Source of the DNA: Polaribacter marinaquae
GTDB lineage: Bacteria; Bacteroidota; Bacteroidia; Flavobacteriales; Flavobacteriaceae
Assembly: GCF_038019025.1 (NCBI RefSeq)
Contig: NZ_CP150496.1
Location: 1,442,001-1,506,000 of the forward strand
Direction: 5' to 3'
Length of the DNA: 64,000 bases
The position numbers were made by a program, and so were the translations under genes. Below the pieces are notes generated by a model. The model had not been told where the DNA came from and did not search any database. It was given only the letters and a program-made list of their open reading frames with translations. Below, in pieces: positions 1 to 8,430 of this stretch; position 1 is the first letter of the stretch, and each line of letters starts with the position of its first letter.

Positions 1-661
1 AATAGGACTGTTTAAAAATATTATTCTTGAATTTTTGCTGCCAAATTGAAATAAAAAGAAGGACTAAAATACAATTACTCATCAAATCGCTTTTACCAAT
101 AACTTCCCAAAAATATGAAGGTGCTAACGTAAATAGTAAAAAAATAAAAACCTTTTCATCATTTTTAATTTTAGAAAGTATAATAAATATAGACAAAAAC
201 AAAAAAGTAAATGGTTGTAAAAAACCAACATCTCCTAACAAATAAAATGGCAACCCAACATAAAATAAACCTGGTAAGTTAGAGGTAGTATTGCCCAAAT
301 GATCTAAAATAGCATAAGGATATTTTCCTTCTAAAATACTTTTTATTAAAACCTCTAAAGCAGACCATCTATCCGTATTTAAGCTTAATCCGTCTACTTT
401 TAAATTAATAAACATCAACAAGCAAAAAAAACACAAAGAAAAAGCAAACAAGATAAAATTCATTTTTTTAACATTGTTTAAAATTGCTTTTACTTTATTA
501 TACAGTAATAGACTAAAAATAATTAAAACAATATAAAATAGCATAAAAATAAAACTAGGTAACCCCTCTATTCTATTTGAATACTTTAAAACAAAAAGTG
601 AATTTATAATTATATATACAATTAAAAAAAACTTTTTTTTACTAACAAAATCAATAAACAT
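1..661 (-). CDS. Multi-pass membrane protein, possible GT-C-type glycosyltransferase (3' end outside window)
   Basis: This open frame starts at the ATG at 661-659 and stays open for 220 codons to the left edge, so the C-terminus is missing. The translation has several hydrophobic membrane segments, roughly residues 10-24, 31-52, 63-80, 125-150 and 155-175. Between the third and fourth lies a polar stretch containing TDRWSALEV and EGKYPYAILDHLG. An Asp-Arg-Trp-Ser motif in a first large loop, followed by a YPYA-type segment, is reminiscent of polyprenol-dependent mannosyl/glycosyltransferases with a GT-C fold, but I cannot assign a family with certainty. It is divergent from pdhB. The frame is clearly coding because it stays open through very AT-rich DNA and encodes regular helices. 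Confidence 0.7.
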   Translation of the reverse strand, partial: MFIDFVSKKKFFLIVYIIINSLFVLKYSNRIEGLPSFIFMLFYIVLIIFSLLLYNKVKAILNNVKKMNFILFAFSLCFFCLLMFINLKVDGLSLNTDRWSALEVLIKSILEGKYPYAILDHLGNTTSNLPGLFYVGLPFYLLGDVGFLQPFTFLFLSIFIILSKIKNDEKVFIFLLFTLAPSYFWEVIGKSDLMSNCILVLLFISIWQQKFKNNIFKQSY

Positions 662-725
662 GTTCAAAATATAAAATTCTTCTATTTTTGATATAAAAGT
701 ACATTTTATTTACTCATAAATTCCT

Positions 726-733
726 TACTTTTG
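726..733 (+). promoter_or_regulatory. -7 element of the pdhB promoter
   Basis: TACTTTTG matches the Bacteroidetes -7 consensus TAnnTTTG and lies 32 bases before the pdhB ATG. No convincing -33 TTTG is present at the usual 19-base spacing. Confidence 0.55.
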
Positions 734-765
734 CTTATCAAAAAACAAACAATAATTTAGATTCA

Positions 766-1743
766 ATGAAGACAGTTCAATTTAGAGAGGCAATTTGTGA
801 AGCCATGAGCGAAGAAATGCGCAGAGATGAAAGCATTTACTTAATGGGTGAAGAAGTTGCAGAATATAATGGAGCTTATAAAGCTAGTAAAGGAATGTTA
901 GACGAGTTTGGTGCAAAAAGAGTTATAGATACTCCTATTGCAGAACTTGGTTTTGCAGGTATTGCAATTGGTTCTGCTATGAATGGCAATAGACCTATTG
1001 TAGAATACATGACTTTTAACTTCTCTTTAGTTGGTATTGATCAAATTATTAACAACGCAGCAAAAATTAGACAAATGTCTGGTGGGCAATTCAATTGTCC
1101 TATTGTTTTTAGAGGACCAACTGCATCTGCAGGTCAATTAGGAGCAACACACTCTCAAGCATTTGAAAACTGGTTTGCAAACACACCTGGTTTAAAAGTT
1201 ATTGTACCATCTAACCCATACGACGCTAAAGGATTATTAAAAGCAGCTATTAGAGATGATGATCCGGTAATTTTTATGGAGTCTGAACAAATGTATGGTG
1301 ATAAGATGGAAATTCCGGAAGGAGAGTACATTATACCTATTGGTGTTGCGGACATTAAAAGAGAAGGTACAGATGTAACTATTGTTTCTTTTGGTAAAAT
1401 TATTAAAGAAGCTTACAAAGCTGCAGACGAATTAGCAAAAGACAATATTTCTGTTGAAATTATAGATTTAAGAACTGTGCGCCCAATGGATCACGCAGCT
1501 ATTTTAACTTCTGTAAAGAAAACAAATAGATTGGTAGTGTTAGAAGAAGCGTGGCCATTTGCAAGTGTAGCGTCAGAAATTACATATAGAATTCAAAACG
1601 AAGCATTCGATTATTTAGATGCTCCAATCAAAAGAATAACTACTGCAGATGCACCAGCACCTTACTCTCCGGTTTTATTCGAAAAATGGATTCCGAATGC
1701 ACAAGATGTTATAAAAGCAGTAAAAGAAGTAATGTATATTTAA
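766..1743 (+). CDS. pdhB: Pyruvate dehydrogenase E1 component, beta subunit
   Basis: The 325-residue protein is the beta half of the heterotetrameric E1 enzyme, which decarboxylates pyruvate with thiamine diphosphate and passes the acetyl group to lipoyl-E2. It shows the N-terminal transketolase pyrimidine-binding domain, with GEE at 28-30 and the TPIAE motif at 56-60 whose Glu activates ThDP, followed by a C-terminal transketolase domain from about residue 200. Length is normal for the family. The alpha subunit and E2 genes are not in this window; in Flavobacteriaceae pdhB commonly sits apart from pdhA-pdhC. A strong terminator follows, so it is a single-gene transcript. Confidence 0.95.
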   Translation: MKTVQFREAICEAMSEEMRRDESIYLMGEEVAEYNGAYKASKGMLDEFGAKRVIDTPIAELGFAGIAIGSAMNGNRPIVEYMTFNFSLVGIDQIINNAAKIRQMSGGQFNCPIVFRGPTASAGQLGATHSQAFENWFANTPGLKVIVPSNPYDAKGLLKAAIRDDDPVIFMESEQMYGDKMEIPEGEYIIPIGVADIKREGTDVTIVSFGKIIKEAYKAADELAKDNISVEIIDLRTVRPMDHAAILTSVKKTNRLVVLEEAWPFASVASEITYRIQNEAFDYLDAPIKRITTADAPAPYSPVLFEKWIPNAQDVIKAVKEVMYI

Positions 1744-1765
1744 TACATAATTTTACATAAATTTT

Positions 1766-1802
1766 AAAAATCCTTTTTTCTTAGTTTGAAAAAAGGATTT
1801 TT
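1766..1802 (+). terminator. Terminator after pdhB
   Basis: A perfect 15-bp inverted repeat (arms 1766-1780 and 1788-1802) has a 7-base loop and ends in a T run. Confidence 0.85.
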
Positions 1803-1851
1803 AAATTCTAGATAAGTTCGAAAACCATTGCGCAAATACACTATAAAATAT

Positions 1852-1882
1852 ATTGAAAAACTTATAAGATTTACTACTTTTG
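1852..1882 (+). promoter_or_regulatory. Promoter of ppa with -33 and -7 elements
   Basis: ATTG at 1852-1855 is followed by a 19-base spacer and TACTTTTG at 1875-1882. This matches the Bacteroidetes primary-sigma promoter pattern in both elements and spacing. The ATG lies 31 bases after the -7 element. Confidence 0.75.
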
Positions 1883-1912
1883 CAATAAGTTTAAAAGATA
1901 AATAAGAAATTT

Positions 1913-2440
1913 ATGAGTTCAGAAGATAAGAAGACTTTTGATGTTTTAATAGAGATACCTAAAGGAAGTAGAAATAAATATGAGTATGATTTTGATTTAA
2001 ATAAGATTCGTTTTGATAGAATGTTATTTTCTTCTATGATGTACCCTGCAGATTATGGTTTTGTACCAGAAACTTTAGCTTTAGATGATGATCCGTTAGA
2101 TGTATTAGTATTAGGTCACGAGCCAACTTTTCCTATGTGTGTTATCGAAGTAAAACCAATTGGTGTATTTCATATGACTGACGAAAAAGGACCAGATGAA
2201 AAAATTATTTGTGTGCCAATTTCAGATCCTATCTGGAACAATAAAAGTGATATTTCTGACTTAAATCCTCATAGATTAAAAGAAATAGAACATTTCTTTA
2301 AAGTTTATAAAGATTTAGAAAAGAAAAAAGTAGATGTTGGTGGATGGGGAGATGCTAAAGAGGCTTACCAAATATTCTCTGAATCTGTAAAAAGATATGA
2401 AGAAAGCGACTACAAAAAAGTAGATCAATTTAAAATCTAA
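1913..2440 (+). CDS. ppa: Soluble inorganic pyrophosphatase (family I)
   Basis: This 175-residue cytoplasmic enzyme hydrolyses inorganic pyrophosphate to phosphate, pulling biosynthetic reactions forward. The family I signature DDDPLDVLVL is at about 58-67 and supplies the metal-binding aspartates; the conserved DYGFVPET segment lies just before it at 47-54. Length agrees with the family. It has its own promoter and terminator. The next gene is the membrane-bound ion-pumping pyrophosphatase, so two unrelated enzymes acting on the same substrate are adjacent. Confidence 0.96.
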   Translation: MSSEDKKTFDVLIEIPKGSRNKYEYDFDLNKIRFDRMLFSSMMYPADYGFVPETLALDDDPLDVLVLGHEPTFPMCVIEVKPIGVFHMTDEKGPDEKIICVPISDPIWNNKSDISDLNPHRLKEIEHFFKVYKDLEKKKVDVGGWGDAKEAYQIFSESVKRYEESDYKKVDQFKI

Positions 2441-2460
2441 ATACATGTTATAAGTATTTT

Positions 2461-2496
2461 AAAACTCTTTAAATAATTTTAAAGAGTTTTTTTTTG
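2461..2496 (+). terminator. Terminator after ppa
   Basis: A perfect 13-bp stem (2461-2473 with 2478-2490) has a 4-base loop and is followed by a T tract to about 2495. The remaining 190 bases before hppA show no other gene. Confidence 0.8.
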
Positions 2497-2684
2497 TTTC
2501 AAACTTTATTCCAAGTCATATTTTTATCATATTACCACAAATCAATTATTCAGAATAACTATCAAAAAAATTACATAATCCTTTATTTTAAGCCTATTTT
2601 ATGTGAAATTTATTTTTTTATACACTTTAAATTGAATTTATTACATTTACAATCATTTTTTAACTAATCAAATAAATTTAATAT

Positions 2685-4973
2685 ATGGAATCACTAATGA
2701 TTTGGATGCCGATTGCAATGGCAGTATTAGGTTTAATCTACATGTGGATTAAACAAACTTGGGTAATGAAACAAGATGCAGGAGACGGTAAAATGAAAGA
2801 AATTTCTGATTACATTTATGAAGGTGCGCTTGCTTTTCTAAGCGCAGAATATAAGCTATTAGCAATTTTTGTAGTTATTGTTAGTATTGCACTAGCAGCA
2901 GTTTCTTTTATTGTACCAACCACTCACATCTTAATTGTTGTTGCTTTTATATTTGGTGCTGTTTTTTCTGCTTTTGCAGGTAATATCGGTATGAAAATAG
3001 CTACAAAAACAAATGTTAGAACTACACAAGCAGCCAGAACAAGTTTACCAAATGCATTAAAAATTTCTTTTGGCGGTGGTACTGTTATGGGACTTGGTGT
3101 TGCAGGTTTGGCTGTATTAGGCTTAACTGCTTTCTTTATTGTTTTTTATCAAAAATTTATGGGCGGAGTCTGGACTTCTACCACCGATATGACAATTGTT
3201 CTAGAAACTTTAGCTGGTTTTTCTTTAGGTGCAGAATCGATTGCTCTTTTTGCTAGAGTTGGTGGCGGAATCTACACAAAAGCTGCAGATGTTGGTGCAG
3301 ATTTAGTAGGTAAAGTAGAAGCAGGAATACCCGAAGATGATCCTAGAAACCCAGCAACTATTGCAGATAATGTTGGTGATAATGTTGGTGATGTTGCAGG
3401 TATGGGAGCCGATTTATTTGGTTCTTACGTTGCTACCGTATTGGCAGCAATGGTTTTAGGTAATTATGTTATTAAAGATATGGGCGGAAGTATAAACGAC
3501 GCTTTTGGAGGAATTGGCCCTATTTTATTACCAATGGCAATTGCAGGTGCTGGAATTATAATTTCTATTATCGGTACAATGTTGGTAAAAATTAGTGATA
3601 ACAACGCTAAAGAATCTCAAGTTATGGGAGCTTTAAATAAAGGAAATTGGACTTCTATTATTTTAGTTGGTCTTTCTTGTTTTGGTTTAGTTACTTGGAT
3701 GCTACCAGAAACTATGACTATGGAGTTTTTTGGTGAAGGTCTACAAGAAATTTCTTCTATGAGAGTGTTTTACGCAACTTTAGTAGGTTTAATTGTAGGT
3801 GCAGTAATCTCATCTGTAACCGAATATTATACCGGTCTAGGAAAATCTCCTATTCTTAAAATTGTGCAACAATCTTCTACAGGTGCAGGTACAAATATTA
3901 TTGCAGGTTTAGCAACAGGTATGATTTCAACTTTTCCTTCAGTATTATTATTTGCTGGTGCAATTTGGGCTTCTTATGCTTTTGCTGGTTTTTATGGAGT
4001 CGCATTAGCTGCTTCTGCAATGATGGCAACTACAGCTATGCAATTAGCTATTGATGCATTCGGGCCAATTTCTGATAATGCAGGTGGTATTGCAGAAATG
4101 AGCGAGCAAGAACCAATTGTAAGAGAGCGTACAGATATTTTAGATTCTGTAGGTAATACAACAGCTGCAACAGGAAAAGGTTTTGCGATTGCTTCTGCCG
4201 CTTTAACTTCTTTAGCGCTTTTTGCTGCGTATGTAACATTTACAGGAATAGACGGAATTAACATTTTCAAAGCTCCGGTTTTAGCAATGTTATTTGTTGG
4301 CGGTATGGTACCAGTTGTTTTTTCTGCTTTGGCAATGAATGCCGTAGGTAAAGCTGCTATGGAAATGGTACAAGAGGTTCGTAGACAATTTAGAGATATT
4401 GCAGGTATTATGGAAGGCACAGGAAAACCAGAATATGATAAATGTGTAGCAATATCTACACAAGCGTCTTTAAAAGAAATGATGTTACCAGGATTATTAA
4501 CTATTGGTTTCCCTTTAGTAATAGCATTTCTTCCTTTGGCTTTTGGTATGGATAAATTAGCTATCGCAGAAATGTTAGGTGGTTATATGGCAGGTGTAAC
4601 AGTTTCTGGAGTTTTATGGGCAATTTTTCAAAATAATGCTGGTGGAGCTTGGGATAATGCAAAAAAATCTTTTGAAGCTGGTGTAGAAATTGATGGAGAA
4701 ATGACGTATAAAGGTTCTGATGCACACAAAGCAGCTGTTACCGGTGATACTGTTGGAGATCCTTTTAAAGATACTTCTGGTCCGTCAATGAATATTTTAA
4801 TTAAATTAACTTGTTTAATTGGTTTGGTTATAGCTCCTATTTTAGGTGGACATACTGAAAATAAAGTTCAAGGTAAAGAGGTTAAAAAAGAAATAATAAT
4901 AAAGCAAAAAGACAATAAACTTGCAAAAGTTTCTAAAACTGAAACTGTAAACAAAAGTTATAACTTGAAATAA
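2685..4973 (+). CDS. hppA: Membrane-bound ion-translocating pyrophosphatase, K+-dependent type
   Basis: The 762-residue integral membrane protein couples pyrophosphate hydrolysis to export of H+ or Na+. The substrate site is intact: [20 protein letters not shown] begins at 193, and the Asp-rich [18 protein letters not shown] follows near 228-245. In the segment NTTAATGKG (491-499), Ala494 and Gly497 occupy the positions that are Lys and Thr in K+-independent enzymes, so this is predicted to be K+-dependent. Sequence reading alone does not decide between H+ and Na+. The last ~45 residues form a Lys-rich hydrophilic tail beyond the usual end of the family. A bidirectional terminator follows. 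Confidence 0.95.
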   Translation: MESLMIWMPIAMAVLGLIYMWIKQTWVMKQDAGDGKMKEISDYIYEGALAFLSAEYKLLAIFVVIVSIALAAVSFIVPTTHILIVVAFIFGAVFSAFAGNIGMKIATKTNVRTTQAARTSLPNALKISFGGGTVMGLGVAGLAVLGLTAFFIVFYQKFMGGVWTSTTDMTIVLETLAGFSLGAESIALFARVGGGIYTKAADVGADLVGKVEAGIPEDDPRNPATIADNVGDNVGDVAGMGADLFGSYVATVLAAMVLGNYVIKDMGGSINDAFGGIGPILLPMAIAGAGIIISIIGTMLVKISDNNAKESQVMGALNKGNWTSIILVGLSCFGLVTWMLPETMTMEFFGEGLQEISSMRVFYATLVGLIVGAVISSVTEYYTGLGKSPILKIVQQSSTGAGTNIIAGLATGMISTFPSVLLFAGAIWASYAFAGFYGVALAASAMMATTAMQLAIDAFGPISDNAGGIAEMSEQEPIVRERTDILDSVGNTTAATGKGFAIASAALTSLALFAAYVTFTGIDGINIFKAPVLAMLFVGGMVPVVFSALAMNAVGKAAMEMVQEVRRQFRDIAGIMEGTGKPEYDKCVAISTQASLKEMMLPGLLTIGFPLVIAFLPLAFGMDKLAIAEMLGGYMAGVTVSGVLWAIFQNNAGGAWDNAKKSFEAGVEIDGEMTYKGSDAHKAAVTGDTVGDPFKDTSGPSMNILIKLTCLIGLVIAPILGGHTENKVQGKEVKKEIIIKQKDNKLAKVSKTETVNKSYNLK

Positions 4974-4995
4974 AATACTTTAAAAATAAGAGCAT

Positions 4996-5026
4996 AAAAA
5001 AAGCTGCATTAACTGCAGCTTTTTTT
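4996..5026. terminator. Bidirectional terminator between hppA and the lipoprotein gene
   Basis: The stem AGCTGCA/TGCAGCT (5002-5008 and 5014-5020) is flanked by an A run on the left and a T run on the right, so it can serve the convergent genes on both strands. Confidence 0.8.
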
Positions 5027-5043
5027 ATCAATAATAAGATAAA

Positions 5044-5631
5044 TTATTTCTTATAAATTACTTTGTAATCATCACCAATTTTTTGGTTTAAGTCTTCTAT
5101 TGTTTTAAAATACTTATATCTTGTATTAAAAATTCTATCTGGTTTTTCACCAACAATATAATATTTTACATTTAAATCTGGCGCGTTTAATGTAATCTGA
5201 TCTGAGATTCTCATCTTTTTATCATTTATAGATTGATCCATTTCTTCTAACATAGAAATAACAACTAAATTATTGTTCATGGCTCTAATCTCTTTAATGT
5301 CAATCTTGTGCTCTTTATCTGTAACTTCTACTTCTACCATTAAAGTTTGCTCTTCCTTTTCTAACGTATCATCATCATTTGGCATATCTACGTCTACATA
5401 AGGCACTTCTACCTCTGTTTCTTCCATTACCACCACTACTTTAGGCACTTTTACAGTTTTAGTAGTTGTACCTACGTTTACATCTGCCCAATCTACATCA
5501 AAAGATGGTAATTGTCCTGCTTCTGTATCTACATCAATATCTACATCTGGTAATTTAGTTTTTTTCGTTTGATCTACATCACAGCTATACAATACAGTTG
5601 CTGCCATTATTGTCATAATAATTTTTTTCAT
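5044..5631 (-). CDS. Asp/Val-rich lipoprotein of unknown function
   Basis: I place the start at 5631 (MKKIIMTIMAATVLYSC), giving a 195-residue lipoprotein with the lipobox LYSC at residues 14-17. The longer open frame starting at 5685 would overlap the predicted -7 element. The mature N-terminal half is full of alternating Asp/Val patches (DVDIDVD, FDVDWADV, VPYVDVDMP), which suggests beta strands or metal-binding repeats. The C-terminal part, from about 120, contains a folded-looking domain ending GDDYKVIYKK. I do not recognise a named family. Its promoter shares the direct-repeat architecture of the neighbouring stress genes, so it is probably co-regulated with them. Confidence 0.8.
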   Translation of the reverse strand: MKKIIMTIMAATVLYSCDVDQTKKTKLPDVDIDVDTEAGQLPSFDVDWADVNVGTTTKTVKVPKVVVVMEETEVEVPYVDVDMPNDDDTLEKEEQTLMVEVEVTDKEHKIDIKEIRAMNNNLVVISMLEEMDQSINDKKMRISDQITLNAPDLNVKYYIVGEKPDRIFNTRYKYFKTIEDLNQKIGDDYKVIYKK

Positions 5632-5682
5632 AATATTTAAAATTTTGGTTAAACTTAATATGCTCTTTATAAAAGCACATGC

Positions 5683-5740
5683 CAAAACTAAAGGTATTTA
5701 ACAGTTCTTATTAGCTCAAAAAAAAATCTTCTTAACTCAA
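5683..5740 (-). promoter_or_regulatory. Activator-type promoter of the lipoprotein gene (regulon member 1)
   Basis: Read on the minus strand: TTGAGTTAA (5740-5732), TTGAGCTAA (5719-5711), a 20-base gap, then TAGTTTTG (5690-5683) as the -7 element. Repeat starts are 21 bp apart. The same geometry occurs at four other promoters in this cluster. No -33 element is seen. Confidence 0.65.
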
Positions 5741-5780
5741 ATAATAGTAAGAAAATTCATTACTTCCTCTATACAATTAG

Positions 5781-5788
5781 TATTTTTG
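5781..5788 (+). promoter_or_regulatory. -7 element upstream of the App1-like phosphatase gene
   Basis: TATTTTTG matches TAnnTTTG, 35 bases before the ATG. The regulon repeats at 5711-5740 do not sit at the 20-base distance from this promoter. Confidence 0.45.
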
Positions 5789-5823
5789 TTTGAACCTAAT
5801 TAATTTATAAACCCTAATAATAC

Positions 5824-6828
5824 ATGTCACTTTTCAGTAAAGATCCTTTACAAATAATTGTTTTTAATAGTTATGGTAGCGATACACATTTTTATGTTAG
5901 AGGTAGAGCTTTACAAGATGAAAATATCAACCTAGAAAAAAACAATATTTTTAGTTTGTTTGTAAATACCTGGAAACGCTTTGAAAGTGATGAAGTTCGA
6001 AATACAGCCTTAACAATTCAATTACCAAATAACCATAAAATTGAAACTAAAACAGATAATAAAGGTTATTTTGAAGTTTCTGAGACCTTAAATAATTTAA
6101 CTAGTTTAACTGATACCGAAGGGTGGTTAAACTTTGAAATTTCGTTTACCGATACTAATATCAACAGAAAAATTACCAAAAACAATAGATTTTTAGGTAA
6201 AATGTTGATACCTAAATTGACAGTAGACTACGGAATTATAAGCGATATAGACGACACCATTTTACATACAGGCGTTATTTCTAGAATGAAATGGCGTGTA
6301 CTTATAAATACATTTTTTGTTTCGCCTTTAAAAAGGAAAGCGCTTGTTGGTGCTGCAGAATTTTACAACTTGTTACATCTTGGTAAATCTGGCAAAAACG
6401 CAAACCCTTTGTTTTATGTTAGTCATAGTCCTTGGAATTTATATCGATATTTAGACTTTTTTCTTGAAAAAAATAATTTTACGGAAGGAGCTGTTTTGCT
6501 AAGAACTGCGGGTAGTCTTTTTAAGAAAAAAACTATTGAAGAAAAACCACAAAAACAAAACGAAATTAGAAATATTCTTAACACTTATAACGATTTAAAA
6601 TTTATCTTAATAGGAGATGCGGGTGAACATGATGCTGATATTTATATGGAAATTACTAAAAATTATCCCAATAAAATAAAAGCTATTTATTTAAGAAGTG
6701 TGCTACACAGTAAAAAAATGGAACGCATTAAGTTATTGATAGAGAATTATAATGACACCGAATTTTTTATTGTTGATTCTTCTAAAGAAGCTATAGAACA
6801 TGCAAAAAAACATCATTTTATTGCATAA
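5824..6828 (+). CDS. App1-like phosphatidate phosphatase (DUF2183, HAD-type)
   Basis: The 334-residue protein resembles the bacterial relatives of yeast App1, which dephosphorylate phosphatidic acid. The HAD catalytic motif DxDxT is present as DIDDT at 141-145, followed by the family-typical ILHTG. YVSHSPWNLY (about 199-208) matches motif II, and GDAGEHDADIY (about 264-274) matches the acidic motifs III/IV. The N-terminal ~130 residues form a beta-rich accessory domain. There is no signal peptide, so it is predicted to act in the cytoplasm or at the inner membrane face. The physiological substrate in Flavobacteria is not established. Confidence 0.85.
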   Translation: MSLFSKDPLQIIVFNSYGSDTHFYVRGRALQDENINLEKNNIFSLFVNTWKRFESDEVRNTALTIQLPNNHKIETKTDNKGYFEVSETLNNLTSLTDTEGWLNFEISFTDTNINRKITKNNRFLGKMLIPKLTVDYGIISDIDDTILHTGVISRMKWRVLINTFFVSPLKRKALVGAAEFYNLLHLGKSGKNANPLFYVSHSPWNLYRYLDFFLEKNNFTEGAVLLRTAGSLFKKKTIEEKPQKQNEIRNILNTYNDLKFILIGDAGEHDADIYMEITKNYPNKIKAIYLRSVLHSKKMERIKLLIENYNDTEFFIVDSSKEAIEHAKKHHFIA

Positions 6829-6831
6829 AAA

Positions 6832-6859
6832 AAACTGTTTAAATTTAATTAAACAGTTT
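6832..6859. terminator. Terminator between convergent App1 and DUF1328 genes
   Basis: An 11-bp stem (6832-6842 with 6849-6859) is flanked by A and T runs and lies between two convergent genes. Confidence 0.7.
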
Positions 6860-6881
6860 ATTTATATATAAAGTTTTAGTT

Positions 6882-7043
6882 TTATCTTTTTAATCCGCCT
6901 CTAATTAAAGAAAGCACAAATAATACTAAAAATACAAAAAATAATATTTTAGCAATTCCTGCAGAAGCTCCTGCAATTCCTCCAAATCCTAATACAGCAG
7001 CAATTAATGCAATTACTACAAATGTGATTGTCCAACGTAACAT
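6882..7043 (-). CDS. DUF1328 small membrane protein
   Basis: This 53-residue gene runs from the ATG at 7043-7041 to TAA at 6884-6882. The product begins [20 protein letters not shown], has a Gly/Ala-rich centre ([12 protein letters not shown]), a second hydrophobic helix ([15 protein letters not shown]) and a basic end (RGGLKR). This is the characteristic layout of the DUF1328/YtjA family of two-helix inner-membrane proteins. Their function is unknown, and in many bacteria they are induced by envelope or general stress. The promoter carries three copies of the cluster's direct repeat. Confidence 0.9.
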   Translation of the reverse strand: MLRWTITFVVIALIAAVLGFGGIAGASAGIAKILFFVFLVLFVLSLIRGGLKR

Positions 7044-7098
7044 AATTTTAAAGTTTTAATGGTTAATATATAAATAGATATTCCTATTTCTTACACTA

Positions 7099-7180
7099 CA
7101 AATTTACTTGGTTTATAGTGCTTTACTTAACTCTAATAGATTGATTATTAACTCTAACAGAACACAAGAAGTAACTCTAA
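7099..7180 (-). promoter_or_regulatory. Activator-type promoter of the DUF1328 gene (regulon member 2)
   Basis: On the minus strand, TTAGAGTTAA occurs at 7157-7148 and 7136-7127 (21 bp apart), plus TTAGAGTTAC at 7180-7171 (23 bp further out). A 20-base gap follows, then TAAATTTG at 7106-7099. This is the best-conserved example of the shared promoter layout. Confidence 0.7.
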
Positions 7181-7181
7181 C

Positions 7182-7206
7182 AAAAAAAAAAAATGCTTTG
7201 CAGCAT
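7182..7206 (-). terminator. Terminator after the PA2169-family gene
   Basis: On the minus strand, ATGCT-GCAA-AGCAT is followed by a run of about ten T residues (7192-7182). The stem is short, with a stable tetraloop. Confidence 0.65.
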
Positions 7207-7236
7207 CTTTTTAGAGTTCTAACTAAAGTTTAAATC

Positions 7237-7686
7237 TTATGATATTTCTTCTAAAGATTTAATATTGTAAAGACCTGTTTCTATAGTAGCTTTTTGCGAT
7301 TCTAACACATCTTTAGTACTACTTGGTAAACTTGTTTCTTTTAAAACATCATTATATTCTTCAATAGAAGCTTTCTCTCCTCGTATTGCTTCTTCTAACA
7401 TAGACTCTTCGTCATCTAAAGAAAATAAAGATTTAACGTCCATCCAAGCTCTGTGAGCTGTTCCTGTTAAACTACCACCTTTATCTACATCTTGGTTAAA
7501 AGATTTGATTTCTTTTTTTAATTCGTGCCCAAAAGTATATCTTTCTTCTGCCTTTCTATTAAAGTATATTTTAAGAGAATTGTTCTCTATATTTTCTGCA
7601 GCTTTTTTAAATCCTTTTTCTGCATCGTATGTTTTCTCTAAAAGAGCATTTAATTTCTGTCCAACTTCTTGTGTGTAAGTATTCAT
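7237..7686 (-). CDS. PA2169-family four-helix-bundle protein (DUF2383), copy 1
   Basis: The 149-residue soluble protein is predicted to be almost wholly helical and matches the PA2169/DUF2383 family of ferritin-like four-helix bundles. Conserved features are LLEKTYDAEKGFKKAAE near the N-terminus (about 15-31), the middle segment HRAWMDVKSLF (about 78-88) and EEAIRGEKASIEEY (about 97-110). Members are of unknown biochemical function and are often found with stress genes. A clear paralogue lies at 16487-16933. Its promoter contains a full and a degenerate copy of the shared direct repeat. Confidence 0.9.
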   Translation of the reverse strand: MNTYTQEVGQKLNALLEKTYDAEKGFKKAAENIENNSLKIYFNRKAEERYTFGHELKKEIKSFNQDVDKGGSLTGTAHRAWMDVKSLFSLDDEESMLEEAIRGEKASIEEYNDVLKETSLPSSTKDVLESQKATIETGLYNIKSLEEIS

Positions 7687-7756
7687 TTTTCTATTTTTTT
7701 TAATGAACGCTCGTTTCGTTTTAAGATGCCAAACGCTTTACATCTATTTGATATTT

Positions 7757-7814
7757 CAAAATTAGCTCTTATCTAAAAGAACTATTAGTGCAAATACTTT
7801 TATAATTAACTCTA
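7757..7814 (-). promoter_or_regulatory. Activator-type promoter of PA2169 copy 1 (regulon member 3)
   Basis: On the minus strand: TAGAGTTAA (7814-7806), then a weaker copy TTGCACTAA (7793-7785) 21 bp on, a 20-base gap, and TAATTTTG (7764-7757). The distal copy also forms one arm of a small hairpin reaching 7826, so that copy alone could have another explanation. Confidence 0.55.
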
Positions 7815-7840
7815 TAAATTTTTAGAGTTTTTTTTGATAT

Positions 7841-8281
7841 TTATACAGCTATGTTCTCTTTCATGTACTTTCTATAGCTAGTTGCCAAAGTAGTTTTTTC
7901 TTTTTCTGAAAAAACTTTACCTGATAATTGAAAAAACTGATGTTCTTCATCTTCTAGATGATGCTCTACTTTTTCTTTTAAATCTTTTGCTGTTTTTAAC
8001 CATGCAGAAGAATCGTAGTCGGTTTCTTCTAATTTTTCTATCAACTCATCTATTTCATGATGTTCTGCAATACCGTGTCTTGCTTTTTCCTGCATCATAT
8101 CATTAGTAATTAAAGGCTTGTAAAAATGACGTTCTTCTGCGTTTGCATGCACTTCTAACTCTTCTTTTAATTCTTTAAATAATTGATCTCTTAAGCTTGT
8201 GTCTCCAGAAGTATCAACTAATTTGTCTAAAAGTTCTCTTTGCTTGTCGTGGTCTATTCTTATTTCCTCGTAAATGTTCAT
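7841..8281 (-). CDS. Hemerythrin HHE-domain protein
   Basis: The 146-residue protein has the hemerythrin-like four-helix layout with metal ligands visible: His11 in IRIDHDK, the H-x3-E pair His45/Glu49 in EVHANAEE, His74/His75 in IAEHHEID, and the second H-x3-E pair His108/Glu112 in HHLEDEEHQFF. It is expected to bind a non-haem di-iron centre and to sense or handle oxygen, NO or iron; the exact role is unknown. There is no signal peptide. It is divergent from the AraC-family gene and has the cluster's direct-repeat promoter. Confidence 0.92.
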   Translation of the reverse strand: MNIYEEIRIDHDKQRELLDKLVDTSGDTSLRDQLFKELKEELEVHANAEERHFYKPLITNDMMQEKARHGIAEHHEIDELIEKLEETDYDSSAWLKTAKDLKEKVEHHLEDEEHQFFQLSGKVFSEKEKTTLATSYRKYMKENIAV

Positions 8282-8302
8282 GATATATTTTTTTTATTTG
8301 TT

Positions 8303-8360
8303 CAAATTTACAGCCGAAATCGAAAATTTTTTAGCTCTTTTCCTAAAAGTATTAATCGAT
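8303..8360 (-). promoter_or_regulatory. Activator-type promoter of the hemerythrin gene (regulon member 4)
   Basis: On the minus strand: ATCGATTAA (8360-8352, weak copy), AAGAGCTAA (8339-8331) 21 bp on, a 20-base gap, then TAAATTTG (8310-8303). The sites lie between the divergent hemerythrin and AraC genes. Confidence 0.55.
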
Positions 8361-8430
8361 ATGATTTTTCTAAATAATTTTAAGTTATCTTTATAAGTAG
8401 AACATTTACAGTAACTTCAAGTATTTAATT

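Noticed and set aside
27..245. Plus-strand open frame of 72 codons at the left edge
   Set aside because: It is antisense to the clearly coding minus-strand membrane protein and has a random Lys/Asn-rich composition.
3992..4420. Minus-strand open frame of 142 codons inside hppA
   Set aside because: It is the antisense shadow of conserved membrane-helix codons in hppA, with no start context or similarity.
5781..5788. App1-like gene as a sixth member of the regulon
   Set aside because: Its -7 element lacks a box at the 20-base distance on the plus strand; the boxes at 5711-5740 fit the divergent lipoprotein promoter.
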